Assembly: GCF_036898095.1 (NCBI RefSeq)
Contig: NC_090766.1
Location: 35,007,484 to 35,071,483, forward strand
Source of the DNA: Palaemon carinicauda
Taxonomy: Eukaryota; Arthropoda; Malacostraca; Decapoda; Palaemonidae
DNA: 64,000 bases
Reading direction: 5' to 3'
Program-made: the position numbers and the translations under genes
Shown here: in pieces, positions 22,789 through 34,538 of the stretch
Numbering within the stretch: position 1 is the stretch's first letter
Layout of the letters: every line of letters starts with the position of its first letter
Notes under the pieces: model-generated
The model's input: only the letters and a program-made list of their open reading frames with translations
What the model was told of the DNA's origin: nothing
Databases searched by the model: none

Positions 22789-25031
22789 TTAAGCCATAGA
22801 TTCAGCTGTACCTGTAGTAGTAGCAGTGGTAGTTCCAGTAGTAGTAGCAGTGGTAGTTCCTGTAGTAGTAGCAGTGGTAGTATCTGTAGTTGTACCAGTG
22901 GTAGTAGCAGTGGTAGTTCCTGTAGTAGTAGCAGTGGTAGTTCCTGTAGTAGTACCAGTGGTAGTAGCTGTGGTAGTTCCTGTAGTAGTACCAGTGGTAG
23001 TTCCTGTAGTAGTACCAGTGGTAGTAGCAGTAGTAGTTCCTGTAGTAGTACCAGTGGTAGTAGCAGTTGTAGTTCCTGTAGTAGTAGCAGTGGTAGTTCC
23101 TGTAGTAGTTCCTGTAGTAGTAGCAGTGGTAGTTCCTGTAGTAGTACCAGTGGTAGTAGCAGTGGTAGTTCCTGTAGTTGTACCAGTGGTAGTAGCAGTG
23201 GTAGTTCCTGTAGTTGTACCAGTGGTAGTAGCAGTTGTAGTTCCTGTAGTTGTACCAGTGGTAGTAGCAGTGGTAGTTCCTGTAGTAGTAGCAGTGGTAG
23301 TTCCTGTAGTAGTACCAGTGGTAGTAGCAGTTGTAGTTCCTGTAGTTGTACCAGTGGTAGTAGCAGTGGTAGTTCCTGTAGTTGTACCAGTGGTAGTAGC
23401 AGTTGTAGTTGCTGTAGTTGTACCAGTGGTAGTAGCAGTGGTAGTTCCTGTAGTAGTACCAGTGGTAGTAGCAGTTGTAGTTCCTGTAGTAGTAGCAGTG
23501 GTAGTTCCTGTAGTTGTACCAGTGGTAGTAGCAGTGGTAGTTCCTGTAGTAGTACCAGTGGTAGTAGCAGTTGTAGTTCCTGTAGTAGTAGCAGTGGTAG
23601 TTCCTGTAGTTGTACCAGCGGTAGTTCCTGTAGTTGTAGCAGTGGTAGTTCCTGTAGTAGTACCAGTGGTAGTAGCAGTGGTAGTTCCTGTAGTTGTACC
23701 AGTGGTAGTAGCAGTGGTAGTTCCTGTAGTAGTAGCAGTGGTAGTTCCTGTAGTAGTACCAGTGGTAGTTCCTGTAGTTGTACCAGTGGTAGTAGCAGTG
23801 GTAGTTCCTGTAGTAGTACCAGTGGTAGTAGCAGTGGTAGTTCCTGTAGTCGTAGCAGTGGTAGTTCCTGTAGTTGTACCAGTGGTAGTCCCTGTAGTTG
23901 TACCAGTGGTAGTAGCTGTGGTAGTTCCTGTAGTAGTACCAGTGGTAGTACCAGTGGTAGTTCCTGTAGTTATACCAGTGGTAGTAGCAGTGGTAGTTCC
24001 CGTAGTAGTAGCAGTGGTAGTTCCTGTAGTAGTACCAGTTGTAGTTCCTGTAGTTGTACCAGTGGTAGTAGCTGTGGTAGTTCCTGTAGTAGTACCAGTG
24101 GTAGTACCAGTGGTAGTTCCTGTAGTTGTACCAGTGGTAGTAGCTGTGGTAGTTCCTGTAGTAGTACCAGTGGTAGTATCAGTGGTAGTTCCTGTAGTAG
24201 TACCAGTGGTAGTGCCAGTGGTAGTTCCTGTAGTTGTACCAGTGGTAGTAGCTGTGGTAGTTCCTGTAGTAGTACCAGTGGTAGTATCAGTGGTAGTTCC
24301 TGTAGTAGTACCAGTGGTAGTACCAGTGGTAGTTCCTGTAGTTGTACCAGTGGTAGTTCCTGTAGTAGTTCCTGTAGTAGTACCAGTGGTAGTTCCTGTA
24401 GTAGTTCCAGTGGTAGTAGCAGTGGTAGTTCCTGTAGTTGTACCAGTGGTAGTTCCTGTAGTAGTTCCTGTAGTAGTACCAGTGGTAGTTCCTGTAGTAA
24501 TTCCAGTGGTAGTAGCAGTGGTAGTTCCTGTAGTAGTACCAGTGGTAGTACCAGTGGTAGTTCCTGTAGTTGTACCAGTGGTAGTTCCTGTAGTAGTTCC
24601 TGTAGTAGTACCAGTGGTAGTTTCTGTAGTAGTTCCAGTGGTAGTAGCAGTGGTAGTTCCTGTAGTTGTACCAGTGGTAGTAGCAGTGGTAGTTCCCATA
24701 GTAGTAGCAGTGGTAGTTCCTGTAGTAGTACCAGTGGTAGTTCCTGTAGTTGTACCAGTGGTAGTAGCTTTGGTAGTTCCTGTAGTAGTACCAGTGGTAG
24801 TAGCAGTGGTAGTTCCTGTAGTAGTACCAGTGGTAGTACCAGTGGTAGTTCCTGTAGTTGTACCAGTGGTAGTTCCTGTAGTAGTTCCTGTAGTAGTACC
24901 AGTGGTAGTTCCTGTAGTAGTAGCAGTGGTAGTTCCTGTAGTAGTACCAGTAGTAGTACCAGTGGTAGTTCCTGTAGTAGTACCAGTGGTAGTTCCTGTA
25001 GTAGTAGCAGTATTAGTATCTCTGGATGATC
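22789..25031 (-). CDS. Thr-rich mucin-like repeat exon, array 3
   Basis: About 747 codons of Thr-Thr-Thr-Gly/Ala, from an acceptor-like AATTACAAG (phase 1) to TAA at 22789-22791. The N-terminal edge reads Gly-Ser-Ser-Arg-Asp-Thr-Asn-Thr-Ala and the C-terminal edge Gly-Thr-Ala-Glu-Ser-Met-Ala. An in-frame ATG at 24697-24699 is specific to this copy (array 4 has ACG) and is a chance Thr-to-Met change, not a start. Array 4 is a recent duplicate. Differences between the two fall at all codon positions, unlike the third-position bias seen within arrays, so this copy may be under weak constraint. The role as a secreted mucin is inferred. Confidence 0.5.
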
Positions 25032-25041
25032 CTTGTAATTA

Positions 25042-26528
25042 AAATGCATATATTGAATAAATAAATGATAAAGCTACAATCATTTTCATGTTCTTTTGAT
25101 TTTTTTTCTATTCATATTACTTTATGGTGGATTTTTCCTTCATTTTCAAGATATTAATTATTTCAAAGATATTCTTTTAGATGTGTAAGGTTATATCTAG
25201 AAATTTATGCCATACGTGTATGTTCTAACTCTCATTAAAAATGAATTTTTCCTTAATTTTCAAGGATATTGATTTTTTAACAAATAATTCTTAGATGGCG
25301 AAGGTTAAGCCTAGAAATGTATGTCCTAAGTGGATGTTCTAACTCTTATTAAAATTATTACAGTAATATAAAGTTTCTGTTTGCAATTTTGTGAGAAAAC
25401 AAATATATATTTGTCATATCCCAAGTTTCGAAATAGTAACATATATGAACAAGGCTATAAACATTAATGTTTATCAGACTAAGAAAAAGTGAATATAATT
25501 GATTACAAGACATAAATCGTATTCAGTGTTGTTGAGGAATAAAACAGTTGATAAATCACATCAAAAATGGTATCTGGAGCAAATCCAGTAAGAGATAATC
25601 CAACTAAAATTGATGGAGAAATGAATCATTTACAAAAGATTGGATTAAAAATAGGGCAGATAAGTCAATTTGAAATACAATAAGAAACATTGTATTCAAG
25701 AGACATTCACCTCAAGCTTTGATGTATAATAATGTGGTCTGTGTTGCTCTGGTGTTTTTTAGCATTAGTGGTAGTAATGTACATGTTACAAGATTTAGTA
25801 CATGCTAGAAGAGTTAGTACATGCTACAAGATTTAGTACATACTACAAGAGGCAGTACATGCTACAAGAGGTAGTTCGTGTGATGTTTGCAAGTTTCTAT
25901 TTTTTTCCCTGATATTTTCATTGTTAGTCATCCTAGTTGTGACTGGGGTAATTTTTAGTAGTCGTTGAAGCATTGTTGACATAGTTCATACAATGTTACC
26001 AGAGGTAATGACTGGTTTTATCCAGCGTCGAATTTAATATAGTTCCATTGGTGTAACCTACCATAGTATTGGTAATTTTTTTATAATTGTTCCTATGCTA
26101 GTTCCAGTTCTTGTAATTGTGTAGTTCTTTTTGGATTTGATTGCCAAGGAGAATTGAAAACCAAATCTAGCTTTTATTCATGATTAAAAAAAAAAAAATT
26201 CAATATCAGGAAGGAAAAGGTAAAACATTTCTCATAAAATGATCAGTTCTAATAAAAAGTGTCCAAAATAATGATAAACTTTGCAGTAATTCCCAAACAT
26301 CTAAGATATCTATGTGATTGCAAATGGAAAAAGGGAGAATATAACTTATGATTTCGGTCACAATGGCATATCTTACTTATTCATAAGTTCAAACTTTCAG
26401 CAAATGTTCTTATGTTGAACAGGCTGATATTAATCTTTTCATAGTTTAATATGACTTATATTTTGTTGTTAATATTTTTAAAGTATTTTATCAATTGTTA
26501 AATATATCTCATATGGTTTATTTTTTCC
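25042..26528. other. AT-rich 5' flank of array 3 (spacer 3)
   Basis: No gene seen. Up to about 26.36 kb it matches the flank of array 4; from about 26.6 kb it matches spacer 2, placing a duplication breakpoint between. Confidence 0.6.
25777..25870. repeat. 19-bp minisatellite, unit 3
   Basis: About five imperfect copies. Confidence 0.75.
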
Positions 26529-26633
26529 TTATTTCTTTTTGTTATTGGGATATTTTTCCCTGATGGAGCCCCTGGTCTTATGGCATCCTTCTTTTCCAGC
26601 TAAGGTTGTAGCTTATAGAGTAATAATAATAAT
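26529..26633 (+). mobile_element. SINE-like 3' end fragment, unit 3
   Basis: Same truncated insertion as in unit 1; lies at the inferred duplication junction. Confidence 0.75.
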
Positions 26634-26700
26634 TTGGTAAGTGGTATGTGTATTTCGTAGGGCTTAACCCCAACACTCATAAGGAATTTTGTATTTCAAC

Positions 26701-27762
26701 TTTCTGAACTTCAGTGTGCAAAAATTTAAGAGTTTATACTTGGTAAAGTGTGTGTTAGGATAGGAAATGAAGTGAGTGAGTGGTTTCCAGCGAGAGTGGG
26801 GCTGAGACAGTGATGTGTGATGACGCTATGGTTGTTCATTTTTTTTGTTGATAGAGTTGTAAGAGAGATGAATGCTCGAGTGGTTGATCGAGGGTTGAAA
26901 CTGATAGAAGAGAATAATCATGAGTGGAGGTGAATCAGTTCTTGATTGCGTATGATACTGTATTAGTTGGAGACTTGGAGGAGAAGCTGGTCCAATTAGT
27001 GATTGAGTTTGGAAGGGTGTGTGAGAGAAGGAAGATGAGAATTAATATGGGTAAGAGTAAGTTTATGAGATGCACAAGAAGGGAGGGTGGTGCTAGATTG
27101 AATGTCATGTTAAATAGAGAGTTACTTAAGGAAGTAGATCATTTTAATTACTTAGCGTCTGTTGTTGCTGAAAATGGTGGAGTCGGAGCAGATGTACATG
27201 AGAGAGTGAATGAAGGATGTAAAGTGATGGGGGCCAGTGGAAGGAATGGCAAAGAATAGAAGGCTAAAATGAATGTAAAGAAAATTTGTATGAGAGAGTG
27301 ATTGTAACAACTCTGTTCTATGGATCGTAGTGTGGTAGATGAAAGTAACAACTCTGATCTATGGATCGTACTGGTGACGGGTGAAAGTGACGAAGAGACA
27401 GAAATTGAAAGTGTTCAAGATGAAGTGTCTAAGGAGTATGACTGGTGTATCTCGATTAGAGTTAAGAATGCACTAGCGAGCATGAGAACAAGTGCAAGGA
27501 AGGAATTAGCAGCTAGAAGGGGTATGAATATGTTGAGGTGGTTTGGCCACGTAGAGAGAATGAAAATAGGCATCTGCTGAAGAAGGCGATGAATGCATGT
27601 GTTGATAGGAGAAGTACAAGAGGAAAGCAGTACTAACCAAACTCGGTTTAACTCCTCGTCAGGCAGGGAAGAACAAAGAGAATGAAAATCCCCTTATGTT
27701 ATCATTTATGACGGCTACCCCAAAAATTGGTGGAAGTGCCATGGTAGATAGATAGATAGATA
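26701..27762 (+). pseudogene. LINE-A reverse transcriptase fragment, unit 3
   Basis: Blocks at 26924-27259 and 27320-27580 are almost identical to the unit 2 copy, with the same IAYDT lesion and frame breaks. TAGA tail at the right end. Confidence 0.8.
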
Positions 27763-27853
27763 TCTCTCAGTGACCAATCTACAAATTGATGTTGTATGTA
27801 TTATATATAAGATATACATAATTTATGTGTATTATTATAATATAGATAATATA

Positions 27854-27856
<3 letters not shown>

Positions 27857-27895
<39 letters not shown>
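27857..27895. repeat. TA microsatellite, unit 3
   Basis: TA repeat of about 19 units. Confidence 0.95.
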
Positions 27896-27898
<3 letters not shown>

Positions 27899-28002
27899 TA
27901 TATATAATGCGTTTATATGTATAATTTCTTTATTGATTCAATAATTTCTTTTTCTTATAGTAATGATCATGTGTTAACCGTATATAAAATCTTTCAAAGT
28001 TA

Positions 28003-28026
28003 TTATTATTATTATTATTATTATTA

Positions 28027-28081
<55 letters not shown>

Positions 28082-28724
28082 ATGCTAAGCTAAAACCCTA
28101 GTTGGAAAAGCACGATGCTATGAGCCCAGGGGCCCCAACAGGGAAAATAGCCCAGTGAGGAAAGGAAATAAGGAAAAATAAAATATTTTAAGAATAGTAA
28201 CAATAATGAAATAAATATTTCCTATTTAAATTATAAAAACTTCAACAAAACAAGAGAACGAGAAACCAGATAGAAAAGTGTGTTCGAGTGTACCCTCAAG
28301 CAAGAGAACTCTAACCCAAGGCAGTGTAAGACCATGGTACAGAGGTTATGGCACTACCCAAGACTAGAGAACAATGGTTTGATTTTGGAGTGTCCTTCTC
28401 CTAGAAGAGCTGCTTACCATAGCTAAAGAGTGTCTTGTACCCTTACCAAGAGGAAAGTAGCCACTGAACAATTATAGTGCAGTAGTTAACCCCTTGGGTG
28501 AAGAAGAATGGTTTGGTAACCATAGTGTTGTCAGGTGTATGAGGACAGAGGAGAATCTGTAAAGAATAGGCCAGACTATTCGGTGTCTGTGTAGGCAAAG
28601 GGAAAGAACCGTAACCAAAGAGAACGGTCCTATGTAGTACGGTGTGGCCAGTCAAAGAACCCCATAACTCTCTAGCGGTAGTATCCCAACGGGCGGCTGG
28701 TGCCCAGGCCAACCTACTACCTCC
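28003..28724 (-). mobile_element. SINE-like retroelement, complete copy, unit 3
   Basis: Flanked by AAGTTA at 27997-28002 and 28725-28730. Same insertion as in units 1, 2 and 5. Confidence 0.85.
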
Positions 28725-28730
28725 AAGTTA

Positions 28731-29399
28731 CCTATAAAATACATTTATAAATTTCTAGATGCCAATCCCATATTAAAGAATTAGCCTTTGTTAAGGATAT
28801 TAGATTTACATCAATATTTTCATCCATGTTTATACGTGAAAAAAATAACCAGACGTCCAGTCCAAGTACTAGGAATCAGGTCCAACAATTATTAGCTGGT
28901 GGGAAATGTGACGTCAATGGGGCATATGTTTTATATTAAACCGGTTCATGGAAAAAGAATAGGGTTTTGGAAGCGAGGCTTTGGCTCTGATGACGTCATC
29001 ACTGTTTGGGAGTGCTGGACCAGTTTTTACTAGATCTTTGTCCAGTCAGGAAGATAGCCTTTGGTTACAGTTGATGCTCGTGAATAGTGTGTGCCTGTGT
29101 GGCACCGGCAATAGAGAGTGAGATGTCGTACACGTAATGCAAGGCCGAACAAGGGTTGAGAGTGCCTCAGATAAAACCGTAAAGATGTAAATGAATCCAT
29201 TCTACCTATCAGTCGACTACTTCGTCAGGCAGCTAGTGTGAAAGGGACCGTAGTATCTTAAGGTGTTTTCATGTTGCAAAGTATTCACTCAATAATTAGA
29301 TTCCTGTTAAATGCTGATATATAAAACAATGTAACTAATATATTTTGCTCTTTTTATCAAGATGAAGACCATATTAAAAAATAATAATTGGTGTAGAAT
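28731..29399. other. Conserved non-coding block with CRE pair, unit 3
   Basis: TGACGTCA at 28909-28916 and 28991-28998, 82 bp apart. No ORF of note. Confidence 0.5.
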
Positions 29400-31165
29400 T
29401 GCACTGCATTTGCAACAATATTATTACTTTTTACTAGCGGACCTACAACCCTATTTGGAAAAGTAGGATGCTACATGCCTAAGGGCTCGTACTGGGAAAA
29501 ATAGCCCAATGAGGAAAGAAAATTAGGAAGTAAACTACAAAAGAAGTAATGAACAATTAAAACAATTTTTTAAAGAACAGTAACACCATTAAAACATCTC
29601 TCATATATAAACTATAAAAAGAAACTTATGTCAGCCATTTCAAAGTAAAAACATATGCTGCAAAATTTGAATTTTTGAAGTTCCACTGGTTTAACTACCA
29701 GATTAGGAAGATCATTCCAGAAATTTGTCCCTGCTGGAATACAGCATTTAGAATTCTGTGCTATTGAGCCTTATGATGGATAAGGCCTAACTATTAGAAT
29801 AAACTGCATTCCTATTATTACGAAAAGGATGGTTCTGAATGTAAAGGACGACCAGAATTATGAAAATCTTGTGTACCATGCATAACGAACTAATTGAACG
29901 ATGCTACCAGAGATTAAAATCTATATCAAGCAATAAGAAATTTCATAGGCTGTAAGTTCCTGTCCAACAAATTAAGATGAAATTCGGCAGCTGAAGACCA
30001 GACAGGAGAACAATACTTGAAACAATGTAGAATGCAAGAATTAAAACAATTCTTCAGAATAGATTGATCACCGAAAATCTTAAAAAACTTTCTCAATGAG
30101 CCATTTTTTGTGTAATTGAAGAAGACACAGACCCAGTGTGTTTCTCAAAAGTTAATTTGCTGTCGAAATATTATCAATACTGATATTCGGGTTTAAGGAG
30201 CCACTATCCTTGACCTACTTACGATCATACTTTGAGTTGTGGTAGGGTTCAACTTCATACCCCATAATTTGCACCATGCACCAATTTTAGCTAGAGCTCT
30301 GTTAAGGTATTCATCAACCCCAGAACTGTATTCAGGAGATGGAATTGTTGCAAAGAGAGTATCATCATCTGCATATGCAACGAGCTTTTTTTTTTAGGCC
30401 AAACTACATGTTATGTGTATGTAATATATAGTAATGAGCCAAGAATACTACCCTGAGGAACAACAAGTAGTACATTCCTATCTTCACTATGGTACCCCTC
30501 AACAACAACTCTATGTGACCAATTGCTTGAAAGTTCAATAATTATTATAAAAAACACCCACCCAATCCTAACGTTTTCAGTTTGAAAGCAAGGGCATCAG
30601 GATTACCATGGTCGAATGCAGTACTAAAATAAAGGCCAATCATATGAACCTCTTGACCACAATCAAGGGATTTCTGTATAGCATTGGAGATGCTACAGAG
30701 GGTATCCCATGCTCCAAGGCTTTTACGAAAGCTAAATATCAAATTAGAGAACACATGGTATGTTCAGTATACCTATTTAGATGTTATGACGAAAGACATT
30801 CTAAATTTTTGAATAATATGGGAATTACTGAAATTATGCAATAATCAGTTTGACTTTACCTACGTCAAACGCATTTAGATATTGGAGTAACATTACCAAT
30901 TCTCCATGAAGTGCCCAAAGAACCCCTTTTCGCTTACTTGCGGAAAGTAACAAATAATTCAGAAGCAAAGAAATGTGCAGTCTTTATAAAAAACAAGGAA
31001 AAAATATCATTTTGGTCTACACCTCCCTGAACATTAAGGACCATCATGAGAGCTTTAATTTCACGAGATCAAAAAGCTAAATTAGTTGGTTTAGCCTCAG
31101 GAAAACAGGAATGAGGATGATCAAGTTTCTCATTACTCTGCTTACGTTTTTTACTGTGTGGTTAA
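29400..31165 (-). pseudogene. LINE-B reverse transcriptase fragment, unit 3
   Basis: Near-identical to the unit 2 copy, including the readable block at 30545-30754 with FSFRKSLGAWDTL and STAFDH. Confidence 0.8.
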
Positions 31166-32127
31166 AAATGTGGTTTTTAATAGAAATCATTCCCTTAATC
31201 TTGTATCATTTTTTTAGATAATTTAGTTTCTTTGGTGTTGGTTCTTTCAATTTTTCTACGTATATATTTTATAGTGTTTGTGAACAAAGGTGGCATCGAA
31301 AATATGATCAAGAAGTATCTGGTAAAGTACTAAAGGTTTTCATTTTTAGAAAGTTTTTCTTTAGAGGATTTTGTTATTTCACCTGAATAGAAGATCCACC
31401 AATAGATTCGTTTTACTTTTTACAACAGTTTTGAAACCAATATATTCAGTACATTAAGTAAAAAAAAGAACTTATATATAACTAAAGGGGATAAGAATAG
31501 TATATAAATGATGCAGCAATACTGATATAATTATAAAGTAATGATGGACGTTTCCAGATTTAATAAATGATGGACAAGTTATAAAGGAAACTATCCATCG
31601 AAAGGGTCTTAGATACGAAAGAAAAAACAATTAGAGAAAAATACAATACAAATATCACAATTTTGTCTTTGTGATGATATTTTTACTCTTTGTAATATTC
31701 AAGGACACTTGTAAAATAATAATAATTCATAATCAAGCAAAGAATCCAACAGTAATTATGCTTTAGAAAAAAGGTAGAAATATATTACTTCAATTAAAGG
31801 AAACATTCTGCCATCTATTCTGTAAGTATGATTGATTCATTGATTGATTATGAATTATCTGGCATCCTTACTGAAAGTATGATTAGGTAATTTTGTTTTT
31901 GATATATTCTCTACATAACATTAAAAAGTGAATTTCATGCCAGTGTTAACTTTGGTTTTATATGCAAACAATGTCCCCCAAAAAATGTTTCTTTTAAAAG
32001 AAAAACGTCATGTTATTAATAAGTCAGTAGTCAAGCAGGATCGGAATAGTAGGAAGGTTTGCTCATTTAAACTGAACTGATTCTTAATCAGAAATTAGAA
32101 TCAGCAGAAACTGCAGTGAAGTAATGA
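31166..32127. other. AT-rich 3' flank of array 4
   Basis: No gene seen; holds one 56-bp minisatellite copy (about 31300-31355). Nearly identical to 21741-22702. Confidence 0.6.
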
Positions 32128-32133
32128 TTTATT
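32128..32133 (-). terminator. Polyadenylation signal AATAAA for array 4 gene
   Basis: AATAAA on the minus strand, about 80 bp past the array TAA. Confidence 0.5.
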
Positions 32134-32213
32134 GACTGTGTCATTGAAACATGCATTTGGAAACGGTTGAAGTTGTGCCGATGATATTTCCTGCAGTCGA
32201 ACCTGGGCGTAGT

Positions 32214-34528
32214 TTAAGCCATAGATTCAGCTGTACCTGTAGTAGTAGCAGTGGTAGTTCCAGTAGTAGTAGCAGTGGTAGTTCCTGTAGTAGTAGCAGT
32301 GGTAGTATCTGTAGTTGTACCAGTGGTAGTAGCAGTGGTAGTTCCTGTAGTAGTAGCAGTGGTAGTTCCTGTAGTAGTACCAGTGGTAGTAGCTGTGGTA
32401 GTTCCTGTAGTAGTACCAGTGGTAGTTCCTGTAGTAGTACCAGTGGTAGTAGCGGTAGTAGTTCCTGTAGTAGTACTAGTGGTAGTAGCAGTTGTAGTTC
32501 CTGTAGTAGTAGCAGTGGTAGTTCCTGTAGTAGTTCCTGTAGTAGTAGCAGTGGTAGTTCCTGTAGTAGTACCAGTGGTAGTAGCAGTGGTAGTTCCTGT
32601 AGTTGTACCAGTGGTAGTAGCAGTGGTAGTTCCTGTAGTTGTACCAGTGGTAGTAGCAGTTGTAGTTCCTGTAGTTGTACCAGTGGTAGTAGCAGTGGTA
32701 GTTCCTGTAGTAGTAGCAGTGGTAGTTCCTGTAGTAGTACCAGTGGTAGTAGCAGTTGTAGTTCCTGTAGTTGTACCAGTGGTAGTAGCAGTGGTAGTTC
32801 CTGTAGTTGTACCAGTGGTAGTAGCAGTTGTAGTTGCTGTAGTTGTACCAGTGGTAGTAGCAGTGGTAGTTCCTGTAGTAGTACCAGTGGTAGTAGCAGT
32901 TGTAGTTCCTGTAGTAGTAGCAGTGGTAGTTCCTGTAGTTGTACCAGTGGTAGTAGCAGTGGTAGTTCCTGTAGTAGTACCAGTGGTAGTAGCAGTTGTA
33001 GTTCCTGTAGTAGTAGCAGTGGTAGTTCCTGTAGTTGTACCAGTGGTAGTTCCTGTAGTTGTAGCAGTGGTAGTTCCTGTAGTAGTACCAGTGGTAGTAG
33101 CAGTGGTAGTTCCTGTAGTTGTACCAGTGGTAGTAGCAGTGGTAGTTCCTGTAGTAGTAGCAGTGGTAGTTCCTGTAGTAGTACCAGTGGTAGTTCCTGT
33201 AGTTGTACCAGTGGTAGTAGCAGTGGTAGTTCCTGTAGTAGTACCAGTGGTAGTAGCAGTGGTAGTTCCTGTAGTCGTAGCAGTGGTAGTTCCTGTAGTT
33301 GTACCAGTGGTAGTCCCTGTAGTTGTACCAGTGGTAGTAGCTGTGGTAGTTCCTGTAGTAGTACCAGTGGTAGTACCAGTGGTAGTTCCTGTAGTTGTAC
33401 CAGTGGTAGTAGCAGTGGTAGTTCCCGTAGTAGTAGCAGTGGTAGTTCCTGTAGTAGTACCAGTTGTAGTTCCTGTAGTTGTACCAGTGGTAGTAGCTGT
33501 GGTAGTTCCTGTAGTAGTACCAGTGGTAGTACCAGTGGTAGTTCCTGTAGTTGTACCAGTGGTAGTAGCTGTGGTAGTTCCTGTAGTAGTACCAGTGGTA
33601 GTATCAGTGGTAGTTCCTGTAGTAGTACCAGTGGTAGTACCAGTGGTAGTTCCTGTAGTTGTACCAGTGGTAGTAGCTGTGGTAGTTCCTGTAGTAGTAC
33701 CAGTGGTAGTATCAGTGGTAGTTCCTGTAGTTGTACCAGTGGTAGTACCAGTGGTAGTTCCTGTAGTTGTACCAGTGGTAGTTCCTGTAGTAGTACCAGT
33801 GGTAGTATCAGTGGTAGTTCCTGTAGTAGTACCAGTGGTAGTTCCTGTAGTAGTTCCTGTAGTAGTACCAGTGGTAGTTCCTGTAGTAGTTCCAGTGGTA
33901 GTAGCAGTGGTAGTTCCTGTAGTTGTACCAGTGGTAGTTCCTGTAGTAGTTCCTGTAGTAGTACCAGTGGTAGTTCCTGTAGTAGTTCCAGTGGTAGTAG
34001 CAGTGGTAGTTCCTGTAGTAGTACCAGTGCTAGTACCAGTGGTAGTTCCTGTAGTTGTACCAGTGGTAGTTCCTGTAGTAGTTCCTGTAGTAGTACCAGT
34101 GGTAGTTTCTGTAGTAGTTCCAGTGGTAGTAGCAGTGGTAGTTCCTGTAGTTGTACCAGTGGTAGTAGCAGTGGTAGTTCCCGTAGTAGTAGCAGTGGTA
34201 GTTCCTGTAGTAGTACCAGTGGTAGTTCCTGTAGTTGTACCAGTGGTAGTAGCTGTGGTAGTTCCTGTAGTAGTACCAGTGGTAGTAGCAGTGGTAGTTC
34301 CTGTAGTAGTACCAGTGGTAGTACCAGTGGTATTTCCTGTAGTTGTACCAGTGGTAGTTCCTGTAGTAGTTCCTGTAGTAGTACCAGTGGTAGTTCCTGT
34401 AGTAGTAGCAGTGGTAGTTCCTGTAGTAGTACCAGTAGTAGTACCAGTGGTAGTTCCTGTAGTAGTTCCTGTAGTAGTACCAGTGGTAGTTCCTGTAGTA
34501 GTAGCAGTATTAGTATCTCTGGATGATC
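32214..34528 (-). CDS. Thr-rich mucin-like repeat exon, array 4
   Basis: About 771 codons of Thr-Thr-Thr-Gly/Ala between an acceptor-like AATTACAAG and TAA at 32214-32216. Edges are the same as in array 3. It differs from array 3 by a few array-unit insertions, all multiples of 12 bp, and about a dozen point changes, such as ACT to AAT at 34334 and ACC to AGC near 34030. Here another minus frame (Leu/Gln/Pro-rich) also runs unbroken from an ATG at 34546 to 32141. I do not prefer it because the variable base is then a second codon position. Function inferred as for the other arrays. Confidence 0.5.
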
Positions 34529-34538
34529 CTTGTAATTA

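Noticed and set aside
22789..25031. Antifreeze glycoprotein or silk interpretation of the Thr-rich repeat
   Set aside because: Antifreeze glycoproteins repeat Thr-Ala-Ala and silks are Gly/Ala/Ser-rich; Thr-Thr-Thr-Gly fits neither. Mucin-like remains the most modest reading.
32151..34526. Plus-strand Ser/Cys/Gly-rich frame with an ATG just outside arrays 3, 4 and 5
   Set aside because: The variable base is the first codon position, and in arrays 2 and 7 a stop follows about 20 codons after the same ATG. It looks like chance opening of a stop-poor repeat.
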